Assembly (NCBI GenBank): GCA_947626345.1
Contig: CANQSF010000001.1
Location: 124,001 to 188,000 of the forward strand
Direction of reading: 5' to 3'
Length of the DNA: 64,000 bases
Source: an uncultured Oscillospiraceae bacterium
Lineage (GTDB): Bacteria > Bacillota > Clostridia > Oscillospirales > Oscillospiraceae
Part shown: positions 34,455-44,180 of the stretch, piece after piece
How positions within the stretch are numbered: the first letter of the stretch is position 1
Layout of the letters: the number at the start of each line of letters is the position of its first letter
Translations under genes and position numbers: made by a program
Notes under the pieces: model-generated
The model's database searches: none
The model's input: the letters and a program-made list of their open reading frames with translations, nothing else
What the model was told of the DNA's origin: nothing

Positions 34455-37400
34455 TTGTATTTAAAGGCGCTGGAGATCCAGGGATTCAAGTCCTTTCCGG
34501 ATAAGACGACCATACTGTTTGACAAGGACGTGACCATGATCGTCGGGCCCAACGGGTCCGGCAAGTCCAACATATCCGACGCCGTGCTGTGGGTGATGGG
34601 CGAGCAGCGGACCCGGGCCCTCCGGGGCGGGAAGATGGAGGACGTGATCTTCGGCGGCACGGAAAAGCGGGGCAAGCTGGGCTTTGCCCAGGTGACCCTG
34701 GTGCTGGATAACTCCGCCCGCATCTTTCCCGTGGACAGCGACGAGCTGGCCATCTCCCGGCGGTATTACCGCAGCGGGGAGAGCGAGTACACCATCAACA
34801 GGGAGTCCGTCCGGCTCCGGGACGTGAGCGAGCTGCTCATGGACACGGGCCTGGGCCGGGACGGCTATTCCATCATCGGCCAGGGGCGCATCAGCGAGAT
34901 CGTCTCCGCCAAGAGCACCGACCGCCGGGAAATCTTCGAGCAGGCGGCGGGCATCTCCCGCTACCGCTTCCGCAAGGAGGAGGCGGAGAGGAAGCTTTCA
35001 GCCACGGACGACGCCCTTTTGCGGGTGGGCGACAAGATCGACGAGTTGCAGCTGCAGCTGGAGCCGCTGCGCCGGCAGGCGGAGGTGGCGGAGAAGTATC
35101 TGGCCCTGAAGGAGGAGCTGAAGGGGCTGGAGGTGTCCGCCTGGATGGAGACGCTGGACAAGCTCTCCGGCCGGACCGAGGCCATCCGGGCCAGCCATGA
35201 CGCCGCGAAGGCCGACCTTGAGCGGATGCGGGCGGAGGTCACGGAGAATTACCGCCGCACCGAGGACATCTCCCAGCGCATGCGGGAGAAGGACCTGGAG
35301 ATGGAGGCGGTCCGCCAGCGCCTGACCGACAAGGAAAACGACATCGGCGAGGCCCGCCGGGCCGCGGCGGTGCTGGAGACGGACAAAAAGGGCAATCTGG
35401 ACAGCATGGAGCGCCTGCGGGGCGACATGCAGGAGGACGCCGGCCGCATCGGCGCCCTGGACGAGCAGATCGCCCAGCTCACCCAGCGGGTGACGGAGGC
35501 CCAGGCGGAGCTGGACGGCCTGGCGGGCCGTATCGCCCAGCTGACCAACGTGGTCAACGGTCACCGGATGCGCATGTCCGGCCGGGAGAGCCGGGTCAAC
35601 GCCCTGCGGGACGAGGTGACCCGCCTGACGGTGGACGGGCGGAGCATGGACGGGCGCATCATCATGCTCACGGAGATGGAGAAGGACTACGAGGGCTTCA
35701 GCCGGGCGGTGAAGACGGTGATGCAGGCCAGCGCCCGGGGCAATCTCCGGGGTGTGCACGGGCCGGTGGCCAACCTGGTCCGGGCCCAGGACCGGTATAC
35801 CCTGGCCATCGAGACGGCGCTGGGCGCGGCGGCCCAGAACATCGTGGTGGACACTCAGGCGGACGGCAAGGCCGCCATCGAGCTGCTCAAGCGCATGGAC
35901 AGCGGCCGGGGCACGTTCCTGCCCCTGGACGCCATCCGGGGCGGCGTGCTGCGCCAGCGGCCGGAGGGCGAGGAGGGCTATCTGGGCCTGGCGCTGGATC
36001 TGGTGTCCTTCGACGGGAAATATCAGAACATATTCGACAGCCTCCTGGGCCGGACGGTGGTGGCGGAGACCCTGTCCGACGCGGTGGCCATCGCCCGGCG
36101 GCATAAAAACGAGTTCCGCATCGTGTCCCTGGACGGGCAGATGATCCACGCCGGCGGTTCCATGACCGGCGGCAGCGCCGCCAAGGGCACCGGCGCGCTC
36201 AGCCGGGCCAACGAGCTGGAAAAGCTGAAAAAACAGCGGGACGGGCTCAAGTCCAGGCTGGAGGAGCGGTCCGCCGCGCTGGAGAGCGCGGAGCGGGAGC
36301 TGGCCGCGGCCCGGTACGACATGGACGTGGCCGGTCAGGAGCTGGCCCAGGTCCAGGCGGAGGCGGCGTCGCTGCAGGCGGAGCGGGACGCCAAGGCGGC
36401 CAGCGCGCGCCAGCTGGAGGATGTGAAGCAGGCCATGGCGGCCGGCGGTCAGCAGCGGCAGGCGCTGCTGGCGGACTACGAGAAAAAGAACGGGCGCATC
36501 GACGAGGCCCTGGCGCGCAGCGCCGAAAAGCAGAGAGAGCTGGCCGAAGAGGCGGAGGGCATGCGGGCCGAGCTGCGGACCATCACCGCCCAGAAGCTGG
36601 AGCTGGAGGGCAAGCGTACCCAGGCGGACAAGGACGCCCAGCGCCAGAACGAGGCCCTCATCGAGCAGGAACGGCTGGTGGCATCCATCGAGCGGCAGAC
36701 CCTGTCCGCCGAGATGGAGGAAAAGCAGCTCATCGACCGGCTGTGGGACACCTACGAGCTGACCCGCACGGCGGCTCAGGCCCAGCGCCGGGCCATCGAG
36801 AGCCTGACCGCCGCCAACCGGCGCATCGCGGAGCTGCGCCGCCAGATCAAGGATCTGGGCACCCCCAACCTGGGGGCCATCGAGGAGAGCAAACGGGTGG
36901 GGGAGCGGTACGGCTACCTCACCGAGCAGCGGGACGACATCGCCCGGGCCAAGGGAGAACTGCTTGGCATCATCGCGGACATCACCCGCCAGATGGAGGA
37001 GATTTTCACCCGGGAATTCGCCGCCATCGCGGACAGCTTCCGGTCCACGTTCCTGGAGCTGTTCGGCGGCGGCCGGGCCAGTCTGCGCCTGGAGGACGAG
37101 GACGACGTGCTCAACTGCGGCATCGAGATCAAGGTCCAGCCCCCCGGCAAGGCGGTGAGCAACATCAGCCTTCTCTCCGGCGGGGAAAAGGCATTCGTGG
37201 CCATCGCGCTGTACTTCTCCATTTTGAAGATCAAGCCCACGCCCTTCTGCGTCATGGACGAGATCGAGGCGGCCCTGGACGAGGAGAACGTGCTGCGCTT
37301 TGCCGAGTATCTGCACCGTCTGACGAAGACCCAGTTCATCGTCATCACCCACCGGCGGGGCACCATGGAGAAGGCGGACGTGCTGCTGGGCGTCACCATG

Positions 37401-37469
37401 CAGGAGAAGGGCGTGTCTCGGGTCATCGAGCTGGATCTGGCCGAGGCCCAAAAAACGGCGGAAAACTGA
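34455..37469 (+). CDS. smc: Chromosome segregation protein SMC, short-armed
   Basis: A bacterial condensin SMC of 1004 residues; about 1150-1190 is usual. The N-terminal head has IVGPNGSGKSNISDAVLWV (about 29-47). The hinge spans about 410-565 (ALGAAAQNIVVDTQADGKAA, then RGTFLPLDAI, then GSMTGGS). The C-terminal head has LLSGGEKAFVAIALYF (about 903-918) and CVMDEIEAALDEENV. Both coiled-coil arms are about 90 residues shorter than in B. subtilis, symmetrically, so the protein is complete rather than truncated. The start is TTG 34455 (GAGG 10 bases upstream), giving the family N-terminus MYLKALEIQGFKSF. Confidence 0.95.
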   Translation: MYLKALEIQGFKSFPDKTTILFDKDVTMIVGPNGSGKSNISDAVLWVMGEQRTRALRGGKMEDVIFGGTEKRGKLGFAQVTLVLDNSARIFPVDSDELAISRRYYRSGESEYTINRESVRLRDVSELLMDTGLGRDGYSIIGQGRISEIVSAKSTDRREIFEQAAGISRYRFRKEEAERKLSATDDALLRVGDKIDELQLQLEPLRRQAEVAEKYLALKEELKGLEVSAWMETLDKLSGRTEAIRASHDAAKADLERMRAEVTENYRRTEDISQRMREKDLEMEAVRQRLTDKENDIGEARRAAAVLETDKKGNLDSMERLRGDMQEDAGRIGALDEQIAQLTQRVTEAQAELDGLAGRIAQLTNVVNGHRMRMSGRESRVNALRDEVTRLTVDGRSMDGRIIMLTEMEKDYEGFSRAVKTVMQASARGNLRGVHGPVANLVRAQDRYTLAIETALGAAAQNIVVDTQADGKAAIELLKRMDSGRGTFLPLDAIRGGVLRQRPEGEEGYLGLALDLVSFDGKYQNIFDSLLGRTVVAETLSDAVAIARRHKNEFRIVSLDGQMIHAGGSMTGGSAAKGTGALSRANELEKLKKQRDGLKSRLEERSAALESAERELAAARYDMDVAGQELAQVQAEAASLQAERDAKAASARQLEDVKQAMAAGGQQRQALLADYEKKNGRIDEALARSAEKQRELAEEAEGMRAELRTITAQKLELEGKRTQADKDAQRQNEALIEQERLVASIERQTLSAEMEEKQLIDRLWDTYELTRTAAQAQRRAIESLTAANRRIAELRRQIKDLGTPNLGAIEESKRVGERYGYLTEQRDDIARAKGELLGIIADITRQMEEIFTREFAAIADSFRSTFLELFGGGRASLRLEDEDDVLNCGIEIKVQPPGKAVSNISLLSGGEKAFVAIALYFSILKIKPTPFCVMDEIEAALDEENVLRFAEYLHRLTKTQFIVITHRRGTMEKADVLLGVTMQEKGVSRVIELDLAEAQKTAEN

Positions 37470-37536
37470 GCCGTTATCGGATGCAAGCACGGGGCCTCCG
37501 GGCCCTGGCAAAAACTGGCGAAGGGAGAACGAACGC

Positions 37537-37575
37537 ATGAAGAAATTGAACAGTGGAAGGGTGGCTGTGGCATAG
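37537..37575 (+). CDS. Candidate 12-residue leader peptide before the RNHCP gene
   Basis: ATG 37537 to TAG 37575 encodes MKKLNSGRVAVA, with GAAGGGAG 8-14 bases upstream as a good ribosome site. The ORF ends two bases before an 11-bp hairpin and 71 bases before the RNHCP start codon. A short translated ORF followed by a hairpin is the layout of ribosome-mediated attenuators. It could also be chance. Confidence 0.4.
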   Translation: MKKLNSGRVAVA

Positions 37576-37577
37576 CC

Positions 37578-37609
37578 GGGAGGTTTGCCACTGCTCACGC
37601 AAGCCTCCC
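37578..37609 (+). promoter_or_regulatory. Hairpin in the RNHCP leader, possible attenuator
   Basis: GGGAGGTTTGC (37578-37588) pairs with GCAAGCCTCCC (37599-37609), with one G-U pair. The CCTCC of the 3' arm could instead pair with the AGGAGG ribosome site at 37633-37638, so two exclusive structures are possible. Confidence 0.5.
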
Positions 37610-37646
37610 AAAAGGTTTATGATTTTACTTTTAGGAGGAGTTTCCC

Positions 37647-38063
37647 GTGGACTGGGAGAAAAGGAGAAAATCATCGAAAACCGGTCATGGACCGTCGCGC
37701 CCGGGGGAAGAGAGTTTTGTCTGCCGCGTCTGCGGCAGGTCGGTGACCCCGGCGGGCGCGGGAAGCGAACACAGAAACCACTGTCCGTACTGCCTGGCCA
37801 GCCTGCACCTGGATGTGACGCCGGGGGACCGGGCGGCGGACTGCGGCGGCGTGATGGAGCCCATCGCCGTGTGGGTGAGAAGAGACGGCGAGTGGGCGCT
37901 CATCCATCGCTGCAAGGTGTGCGGTACGCTCCGCTCCAACCGCATCGCGGCGGACGACGATCCTATGAAGCTGCTGTCGCTGGCTGTGAGGCCCGTCGCC
38001 TCGCCGCCGTTCCCACTGGAACAGCTGGAGGAGATGACGGGACAGCGGGACGGCAGCGAATGA
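37647..38063 (+). CDS. RNHCP-domain zinc ribbon protein
   Basis: A 138-residue protein with an RNHCP domain, named for the motif EHRNHCPYCLASLHLD (about residues 47-62). Four Cys pairs (FVCRVCG at 24-30, HCPYC at 51-55, DCGG, HRCKVCGTLRSNR) suggest zinc binding. The function of the family is unknown; a translation-related role has been suggested by its distribution, which is inference. The start is GTG 37647 behind a perfect AGGAGG 8 bases upstream. A tiny leader ORF and a hairpin precede it. Confidence 0.82.
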   Translation: MDWEKRRKSSKTGHGPSRPGEESFVCRVCGRSVTPAGAGSEHRNHCPYCLASLHLDVTPGDRAADCGGVMEPIAVWVRRDGEWALIHRCKVCGTLRSNRIAADDDPMKLLSLAVRPVASPPFPLEQLEEMTGQRDGSE

Positions 38064-38082
38064 AACGGTGATCTGACATCGG

Positions 38083-38117
38083 AGAGCCGATACAGTTTCC
38101 ACTTGTATCGGCTCTTT
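38083..38117 (+). terminator. Terminator between the RNHCP gene and ftsY
   Basis: A perfect 12-bp stem AGAGCCGATACA (38083-38094) with TGTATCGGCTCT (38104-38115), followed by TT. The T-run is short, so readthrough into ftsY is possible. Confidence 0.65.
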
Positions 38118-38135
38118 CCAAAAGGAGTTACCAAG

Positions 38136-39005
38136 ATGGCGTTATTCAAGGAAAAGAAAAAGGGCCTGCTGGGCGGGCTGTTTTCCGCGTTTTCGCGTGT
38201 GGACGAGGACTTTTTGGACGAGCTGGAGGAGCGGCTCATCCTGGCGGACACGGGGGTGGAGACGGCGGAGCTGGCCGTGGACGCCCTGCGCCAGGAGAAG
38301 AAGCTGAAAGGACAGGAGGTCCAGGAGAAGCTGGTGGACATCCTCACGGAGGAGATGGAAAAGGCCGGCTCCCCCGAGCTGCACCTGACCACGAAGCCCG
38401 CCGTGGTGCTCATGGTGGGCGTCAACGGCGTGGGCAAGACCACCACCATCGGAAAGCTGGCCAAGCGCTTTGCTGCGGAGGGGAAGAAGGTGCTGCTGTG
38501 CGCGGCGGACACCTTCCGCGCCGCGGCGGCGGAGCAGCTGGGCATCTGGGCCCAGCGCACCGGCGCGGACATCGTCCGCCACGGCGAGGGAGGCGACCCC
38601 GGCGCGGTGGTGTTCGACGCCTGCTCTGCCGCCAAGGCCCGGGGCAGCGATATCATCATCGTGGACACCGCCGGGCGGCTGCACAACAAGCAGAACCTGA
38701 TGAACGAGCTGACGAAGCTGACCCGCATCATCGGCCGGGAGCTGCCTGACGCCGACTGCGAGATACTGCTGGTGCTGGACGCCACCACCGGCCAGAACGG
38801 CCTGATCCAGGCCGAGCAGTTCGCCAAGGCCGCTGGGGTGACCGGCATCGTGCTCACCAAGCTGGACGGCACGGCCAAGGGCGGGGTGGTGTTCTCCATC
38901 GCCCAGCGGCTGGGCGTGCCGGTGAAGTTCGCCGGCGTGGGCGAGGGCGTGGACGATCTGCAGGTATTCAGCGCCCGGGAGTTCGCCGAGGCCATGCTGC
39001 AATGA
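38136..39005 (+). CDS. ftsY: Signal recognition particle receptor FtsY
   Basis: A 289-residue SRP-receptor GTPase that docks ribosome-nascent chains at the membrane. After a short basic N-terminus (MALFKEKKKGLLGGLFSAFS) comes the N domain, then G1 GVNGVGKTTTIGKLA (about 97-111), DTFRAAAAEQL, VDTAGRLHNKQNLM and TKLDGTAKGG. The acidic A domain of E. coli FtsY is absent, as in other Gram-positives. ATG 38136 follows AAAGGAG. It overlaps rdgB by four bases. Confidence 0.96.
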   Translation: MALFKEKKKGLLGGLFSAFSRVDEDFLDELEERLILADTGVETAELAVDALRQEKKLKGQEVQEKLVDILTEEMEKAGSPELHLTTKPAVVLMVGVNGVGKTTTIGKLAKRFAAEGKKVLLCAADTFRAAAAEQLGIWAQRTGADIVRHGEGGDPGAVVFDACSAAKARGSDIIIVDTAGRLHNKQNLMNELTKLTRIIGRELPDADCEILLVLDATTGQNGLIQAEQFAKAAGVTGIVLTKLDGTAKGGVVFSIAQRLGVPVKFAGVGEGVDDLQVFSAREFAEAMLQ

Positions 39006-39598
39006 AGCACGCGAGATTCATCCTTGCCTCCGGCAACCGGGGCAAGCTCCGGGAGTTCCGGGAGATATTGGAGCCCATGGGCGTCGAGATCGTCTCCCAG
39101 GCCGAGGCGGGCTTTGACATCGACGTGGCCGAGACCGGCGAGACCTTCGAGGAGAACGCATACCTGAAGGCCTCCGCCGTCTGTGCCGCGGCCGGCCTGC
39201 CCGCGGTGGCGGACGACTCCGGGCTGTGCGTCAAGGCCCTGGACTGGGGCCCCGGGGTGCATTCGGCCCGGTTCGGCGGCGGCAAGGCCTGGACGGACGA
39301 GCAGAAGTACATGTATCTGCTGGAAAAGCTCTCCGGCGTCGCCGACCGGGAGGCAAAGTTCGTCAGCTGCATCTGCTGCGTGTTCCCGGACGGGAGCGTG
39401 CTCCGGGCCAGGGGGGAGTGCCCCGGCCGCATCCTGGAGGCCCCCGTGGGGACCGGCGGGTTCGGCTACGACCCGGTGTTCTGCCCGGAGGGCCGCGAGG
39501 GGTCCTTCGCCAGTCTGGGCGAGGACGTGAAGAACCGGATATCCCACCGGGCCAGGGCGCTGGCCGCGTTTGCAAAGGAGTTGGAGAAAATATGCTGA
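39002..39598 (+). CDS. rdgB: XTP/dITP diphosphatase, RdgB/HAM1 family
   Basis: A 198-residue nucleotide house-cleaning enzyme that removes ITP, dITP and XTP. The N-terminal ILASGNRGKLREF, then FEENAYLKA, VADDSGLCVKALDW, GTGGFGYDPVF and KNRISHRARAL are all family motifs. It overlaps ftsY by four bases and yhbY by seven. Confidence 0.95.
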   Translation: MKHARFILASGNRGKLREFREILEPMGVEIVSQAEAGFDIDVAETGETFEENAYLKASAVCAAAGLPAVADDSGLCVKALDWGPGVHSARFGGGKAWTDEQKYMYLLEKLSGVADREAKFVSCICCVFPDGSVLRARGECPGRILEAPVGTGGFGYDPVFCPEGREGSFASLGEDVKNRISHRARALAAFAKELEKIC

Positions 39599-39888
39599 CA
39601 GGGAAACAGCGGGCGTACCTGCGCTCTCTGGCCCAGAAGGAGGAGGCCATCCTCCACGTGGGCAAGGCCGGCGTCACCGAGCCAGTGATCGCCCAGGCCC
39701 GGGAGGCTCTGGCCGCCCGGGAGCTGGTGAAGGGCAAGGTGCTGGAAAACTGCATGTACACCGCCGCCGAGGCCCAGCAGGCCCTGTGCCAGGCGTGCTC
39801 CGCCGAGGGCGTGCAGGTGATCGGCAAGGTGTTCGTGCTGTATAAAAAGCGGCCGGACGGGGCGAAAATAGTCTTGCCCAAGGGCTGA
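39592..39888 (+). CDS. yhbY: YhbY-type RNA-binding protein
   Basis: A 98-residue CRM-domain protein involved in 50S ribosome assembly. MLTGKQRAYLRSLAQ (1-15) and VGKAGVT, then ELVKGKVLENC and IGKVFVLYKKRPDG are the CRS1-YhbY blocks. ATG 39592 lies inside the end of rdgB. The long open frame upstream in this register is only a shadow of rdgB. Confidence 0.93.
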   Translation: MLTGKQRAYLRSLAQKEEAILHVGKAGVTEPVIAQAREALAARELVKGKVLENCMYTAAEAQQALCQACSAEGVQVIGKVFVLYKKRPDGAKIVLPKG

Positions 39889-39891
39889 GGG

Positions 39892-41097
39892 ATGCGCATT
39901 CTCATTTACGGCGGCAGCTTCAACCCGCCCCACCTGGGCCACATCCGCTCGGTGCAGACCGCCGCGGCGGCGCTGCGGCCGGACCTGACGCTGCTCATCC
40001 CGGCGGCCATCCCGCCCCACAAGCACCTGGCCGAGGGAACGCCGGAAGCCGGACACCGCCTGGCGATGACGGCGCTGGCGGCGGGGGAGATCCCCGGCTG
40101 TGAGGCGTCGGACATGGAGCTTGCCCGGACCGGACCAAGCTATACGTCGGACACGCTCCGCATCCTGCATGAGCGGTATCCCGGCGCGGAGCTCATTTTC
40201 CTCATGGGCACGGATATGCTGCTCACCATCGAGACCTGGCACGAGCCGGAGGTCATCATGGCCTTGGCCAGCTTGGCCGTATTCGCCCGGGAGGAGGGCC
40301 ACGAGGATGAGATCGCCGCCCAGGCGGAGCATCTGCGGGAGAGATACGGCGCGGTGGTGTATGTGTTGGCCGGCGAGCCGGTGAAAGTGTCCTCCACCCA
40401 GGTCCGGGCGCTGCTGCCTCAGCGGCTGGGCCGGGGATACCTCACCGGGGACGTGTATGGATACATCATCCGCCACCGGCTCTACGGGGCGAAGCCGGAG
40501 CTCGCCTGGCTGCGGGAGAGGGCATACGCCTGCCTCAAGCCCACCCGGGTGGAGCATGTCGAGGGCACGGAGGCCATGGCCCGGGCCCTGGCGGAGCGCT
40601 GGGGGGCCGATCCCGACGACGCGGCGGAGGCCGCCATCCTGCACGACTGCACGAAAAAAGCCGACCGGGACGGGCAGTTGCGCATATGCGAAAAGTATGG
40701 TATCATACCCGATAAGTGGGAGCTGGAAAACGGGGAGCTTCTCCATGCCAAGACCGGAGCCGCCTTCGCGGCGGCGGAGTTCGGCGCGCCGGGGCCCATC
40801 GCGGACGCCATCCGCTGGCACACCACCGGCCGGCCGGACATGACGCTTTTGGAGCAGATCGTGTTTTTGGCCGACGCCATCGAGGAGAACCGCCGGCCCT
40901 ATCCCGCCCTGGAGGCCATCCGCAAGGCCGCCTTCCGGGACCTGGACGCGGCCACGGAGCTGTGCGCCCGGCGGACGCTGGCGTATGTGCGGGAGCGGGA
41001 TCTGCCGCTGCACCCGGACACCGCCCGGACGAGAGAGTATTATTTGAAAAAACTGGAAGACCGCGGCGCCGTTCCCATCCCGTGGGACGGGCCCTGA
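39892..41097 (+). CDS. nadD: NadD-YqeK fusion: nicotinate-nucleotide adenylyltransferase plus HD phosphohydrolase
   Basis: A 401-residue two-domain enzyme. The N-terminal half (1-195) is NadD, with IYGGSFNPPHLGHIRSVQTA (5-24) and VSSTQVRALL, which makes NaAD in NAD synthesis. The C-terminal half (about 200-385) is a YqeK-type HD domain, with H.EGTEAMARALAERWG, AILHDCTKKAD and LHAKTGAAFA; such enzymes cleave diadenosine tetraphosphate. In B. subtilis nadD and yqeK are adjacent separate genes. It starts three bases after yhbY. Confidence 0.93.
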   Translation: MRILIYGGSFNPPHLGHIRSVQTAAAALRPDLTLLIPAAIPPHKHLAEGTPEAGHRLAMTALAAGEIPGCEASDMELARTGPSYTSDTLRILHERYPGAELIFLMGTDMLLTIETWHEPEVIMALASLAVFAREEGHEDEIAAQAEHLRERYGAVVYVLAGEPVKVSSTQVRALLPQRLGRGYLTGDVYGYIIRHRLYGAKPELAWLRERAYACLKPTRVEHVEGTEAMARALAERWGADPDDAAEAAILHDCTKKADRDGQLRICEKYGIIPDKWELENGELLHAKTGAAFAAAEFGAPGPIADAIRWHTTGRPDMTLLEQIVFLADAIEENRRPYPALEAIRKAAFRDLDAATELCARRTLAYVRERDLPLHPDTARTREYYLKKLEDRGAVPIPWDGP

Positions 41098-41122
41098 AAC
41101 CATAATAGCAGGAGAGAAAGAT

Positions 41123-41479
41123 ATGGAACCTTTTGAAGCGGCAAAGCTGGCAGTGAAGGCCCTGGCCGATAAGCAGGCCACGGATATCCGCCTTCTGAAG
41201 ACCACGGACCTGACGGTGCTGGCGGATTATTTCTGCATCTGCACGGCCAATTCCACGCCCCACGTGCGCACCCTGTACGACGAGGTGGACAAAAAGCTCT
41301 CGGAGGCGGGCATGCCCCCGCTGCGCCGGGAGGGCAGCCGCAACAGCACCTGGCTGCTGCTGGACTTCGGGTGCCTGGTGGTGCACATCTTCCAGAAGGA
41401 AGCCCGGGAATTCTACAGCCTGGAGCGGCTTTGGAACGACGCTCTGGACGTGGACATCAAGGAGATTGTAGAGGCGTAA
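41123..41479 (+). CDS. rsfS: Ribosomal silencing factor RsfS
   Basis: A 118-residue protein that binds uL14 and blocks subunit joining during starvation. [19 protein letters not shown] (about 25-43) and [28 protein letters not shown] are the family blocks. It follows nadD/yqeK, the standard order in Bacillota, and precedes leuS by four bases. Confidence 0.95.
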   Translation: MEPFEAAKLAVKALADKQATDIRLLKTTDLTVLADYFCICTANSTPHVRTLYDEVDKKLSEAGMPPLRREGSRNSTWLLLDFGCLVVHIFQKEAREFYSLERLWNDALDVDIKEIVEA

Positions 41480-41483
41480 AGAC

Positions 41484-43895
41484 ATGGCATACGATTTTGA
41501 CCGCATCGAGAAAAAATGGCAGGGCATCTGGGAGCAGGAGAAGCCCTACGCCGCCGTGACCGGCGATCCCCGGCCCAAGTGGTACGGGCTCATAGAGTTC
41601 CCCTATCCCTCCGGCCAGGGCCTGCACGTGGGCCATCCCCGGCCCTATACCGCCATGGACATCGTGGCCCGCAAGCGCCGCATGCAGGGGTATAACGTGC
41701 TGTTCCCCATCGGCTACGACGCCTTCGGCCTGCCCACGGAGAACTATGCCATCAAAAACCACATGCACCCCCACGACGTGACCCGCCGGAATGTGGCCAA
41801 CTTCACGGCGCAGCTGAAAATGCTGGGCTTTGGGTTCGACTGGGACCGGATGGTGGATACCACGGATCCTACATACTATAAGTGGACCCAGTGGATCTTC
41901 CTGCAGCTGTGGAAAAAGGGCCTGGCCTACAAGGCCACCATGCCCGTGAACTGGTGCACCTCCTGCAAGTGCGTGCTGGCCAACGAGGAGGTAGTGGAGG
42001 GCGTGTGCGAGCGGTGCGGCTCGCCGGTCATCCAGAAGGAGAAGAGCCAGTGGATGCTGCGCATCACCGCCTACGCCCAGCGGCTCATCGACGACCTGGA
42101 CGAGGTGGATTACATCGAGCGGGTCAAAATACAGCAGCGCAACTGGATCGGCCGCAGCGAGGGCGCGGAGGTGGACTTCGACACCACCGCCGGGGACAAG
42201 ATGCGCATCTTCACCACCCGGTGCGACACCCTCTTCGGCGTGACCTACATGGTCATGAGCCCGGAGCACGCGCTGCTGGAAAAGTGGATGCCCCTTCTCA
42301 AGAATGCCGACGCGGTCCGGGCCTACCAGGACGCGGCGGCCCACAAGTCCGAGCTGGAGCGGACGGAGCTCTCCAAGGAGAAGACCGGCGTGCGCCTGGA
42401 GGGCGTGGCGGCCGTCAATCCCGTGAACGGCGAGCAGATCCCCATCTTCATCTCCGACTACGTGCTGGCCACCTACGGCACCGGCGCCATCATGGCCGTG
42501 CCCGGCCACGACAGCCGGGACTGGGATTTCGCCAAGGCCTTCGATCTGCCCATCATCGAGGTGGTGGCCGGCGGCGACGTGGAAAAGGCCGCTTACACCG
42601 ACTGCGAGACTGGCATGCTTGTCAACTCCGGCTTCATCACCGGCCTGCCCGTTGAGGAGGCCAAGGAGAAGATGATCGCCTGGCTGGAGGAGAAGGGCGT
42701 GGGCCAGCGGAAGGTGAACTATAAGCTCCGGGACTGGGTGTTCTCCCGCCAGCGGTACTGGGGCGAGCCCATCCCCATGGTGAACTGCCCCAAGTGCGGG
42801 TGGGTGCCCGTGCCGGAGGAGGAGCTGCCCATCCTGCTGCCGGAGGTGGAAAGCTACGAGCCCACCGACACCGGCGAGAGCCCCCTTTCCAAGATGCGGG
42901 ACTGGGTGGAGTGCAAGTGCCCTCAGTGCGGCGGCCCCGCCGAGCGGGAGACCGACACCATGCCCCAGTGGGCCGGCTCCAGCTGGTACTTCCTGCGGTA
43001 TATGGACCCCCATAACCCCGACGCGTTGGCGAGCAAAGAGGCGCTGGAGTACTGGTCCCCGGTGGATTGGTACAACGGCGGCATGGAGCACACCACGCTG
43101 CATCTTTTGTACAGCCGGTTCTGGCACAAGTTCCTCTACGACATCGGCGTGGTGCCCACCAAGGAGCCCTACGCCAAGCGCACCAGCCACGGCATGATCC
43201 TGGGCGAGGGCGGCGTGAAGATGTCCAAGAGCCGGGGCAACGTGGTCAACCCCAACGACGTGGTGGCCAAATACGGCGCGGACACCCTGCGGCTTTACAC
43301 CATGTTCATCGGCGACTTTGAGAAGGCCGCCGCCTGGTCCGATGAGGCTGTGAAGGGCTGCAAGAAGTTTTTGGACCGCGTCTGGGCCCTGGCCGAGGCC
43401 GGACCCGCCGGCGACGAAGTGAGCGAGGCCAACGAGGCCATCCTGCACCGGACCATCAAGAAGGTGTCCGACGACATCGAGGAGATGAAGTTCAACACCG
43501 CCATCGCCGCCATGATGACGCTGGTGAACGAGTTTTATAAGTCCAAGCCCTCCAAGGGGGACATGAAGATCCTGCTGGAGCTGCTCAGCCCCTTCGCGCC
43601 CCATGTGTGCGAGGAGATGTGGCAGATGCTGGGCTTTGATGGCCGGGCCATGAGCCAGAGCTGGCCTGCCTACGACGAGGCCAAGATGGTGGAGCACACC
43701 AAGGAGCTGGCCGTGCAGGTCAACGGCAAGCTGAAGAGCACCGTCTCTGTCCCCGCGGACGCCCCCGACGAGGCCGTGGTGGAGGCCGCCAAGGCCGATC
43801 CCAAGGTGGCCCGGGCCATGGAGGGCATGGAGATCGTCAAGACCATCGTGGTGAAGAACCGGCTGGTCAACCTCATTTTGCGGCCGAAAAAGTAA
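41484..43895 (+). CDS. leuS: Leucyl-tRNA synthetase
   Basis: An 803-residue class I synthetase. The HIGH motif appears as GLHVGHP in [20 protein letters not shown] (about 39-58). The editing domain (about 220-400) has [19 protein letters not shown]. The KMSKS loop is [13 protein letters not shown] (about 576-588). A zinc-type CPKCG and [11 protein letters not shown] lie in the catalytic insert. The ribosome site is in the end of rsfS. Confidence 0.97.
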   Translation: MAYDFDRIEKKWQGIWEQEKPYAAVTGDPRPKWYGLIEFPYPSGQGLHVGHPRPYTAMDIVARKRRMQGYNVLFPIGYDAFGLPTENYAIKNHMHPHDVTRRNVANFTAQLKMLGFGFDWDRMVDTTDPTYYKWTQWIFLQLWKKGLAYKATMPVNWCTSCKCVLANEEVVEGVCERCGSPVIQKEKSQWMLRITAYAQRLIDDLDEVDYIERVKIQQRNWIGRSEGAEVDFDTTAGDKMRIFTTRCDTLFGVTYMVMSPEHALLEKWMPLLKNADAVRAYQDAAAHKSELERTELSKEKTGVRLEGVAAVNPVNGEQIPIFISDYVLATYGTGAIMAVPGHDSRDWDFAKAFDLPIIEVVAGGDVEKAAYTDCETGMLVNSGFITGLPVEEAKEKMIAWLEEKGVGQRKVNYKLRDWVFSRQRYWGEPIPMVNCPKCGWVPVPEEELPILLPEVESYEPTDTGESPLSKMRDWVECKCPQCGGPAERETDTMPQWAGSSWYFLRYMDPHNPDALASKEALEYWSPVDWYNGGMEHTTLHLLYSRFWHKFLYDIGVVPTKEPYAKRTSHGMILGEGGVKMSKSRGNVVNPNDVVAKYGADTLRLYTMFIGDFEKAAAWSDEAVKGCKKFLDRVWALAEAGPAGDEVSEANEAILHRTIKKVSDDIEEMKFNTAIAAMMTLVNEFYKSKPSKGDMKILLELLSPFAPHVCEEMWQMLGFDGRAMSQSWPAYDEAKMVEHTKELAVQVNGKLKSTVSVPADAPDEAVVEAAKADPKVARAMEGMEIVKTIVVKNRLVNLILRPKK

Positions 43896-43902
43896 GAATT
43901 TC

Positions 43903-43931
43903 TTGACAAGAACGCGGAAAACCTTTATAAT
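43903..43931 (+). promoter_or_regulatory. Consensus promoter of rpsU
   Basis: TTGACA at 43903-43908, a 17-bp spacer and TATAAT at 43926-43931. Confidence 0.92.
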
Positions 43932-43989
43932 ATCCAAGGTCCGTAGGAGAAAGCACATATGAGGCGTATTCGGAGGGAGGGAAAACAGA

Positions 43990-44175
43990 ATGTCGGAAAT
44001 CTACGTCAAGGAGAACGAATCTCTCGATAACGCGCTCAAGCGGTTCAAGCGCAGCTGCGCCAAGGCTGGCGTCATGAACGATCTCCGCCGCAAGGAGTAT
44101 TATCAGAGCCCCAGCGTCAAGCGCCGGAAAAAGTCCGAGGCGGCTCGCAAGAACAAACATAAGAGATATTATTGA
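43990..44175 (+). CDS. rpsU: 30S ribosomal protein S21
   Basis: A 61-residue basic protein with the S21 sequence [20 protein letters not shown] and a Lys-rich C-terminus ending KNKHKRYY. It binds near the anti-Shine-Dalgarno end of 16S rRNA. It has its own promoter, GGAGGGAGG and a terminator, so it is a single-gene transcript. Confidence 0.97.
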   Translation: MSEIYVKENESLDNALKRFKRSCAKAGVMNDLRRKEYYQSPSVKRRKKSEAARKNKHKRYY

Positions 44176-44180
44176 TGTGC

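Noticed and set aside
34455..37469. smc as a truncated or frameshifted pseudogene
   Set aside because: Both nucleotide-binding halves, the hinge and the signature motif are intact in one frame, and the missing length is shared equally by the two arms.
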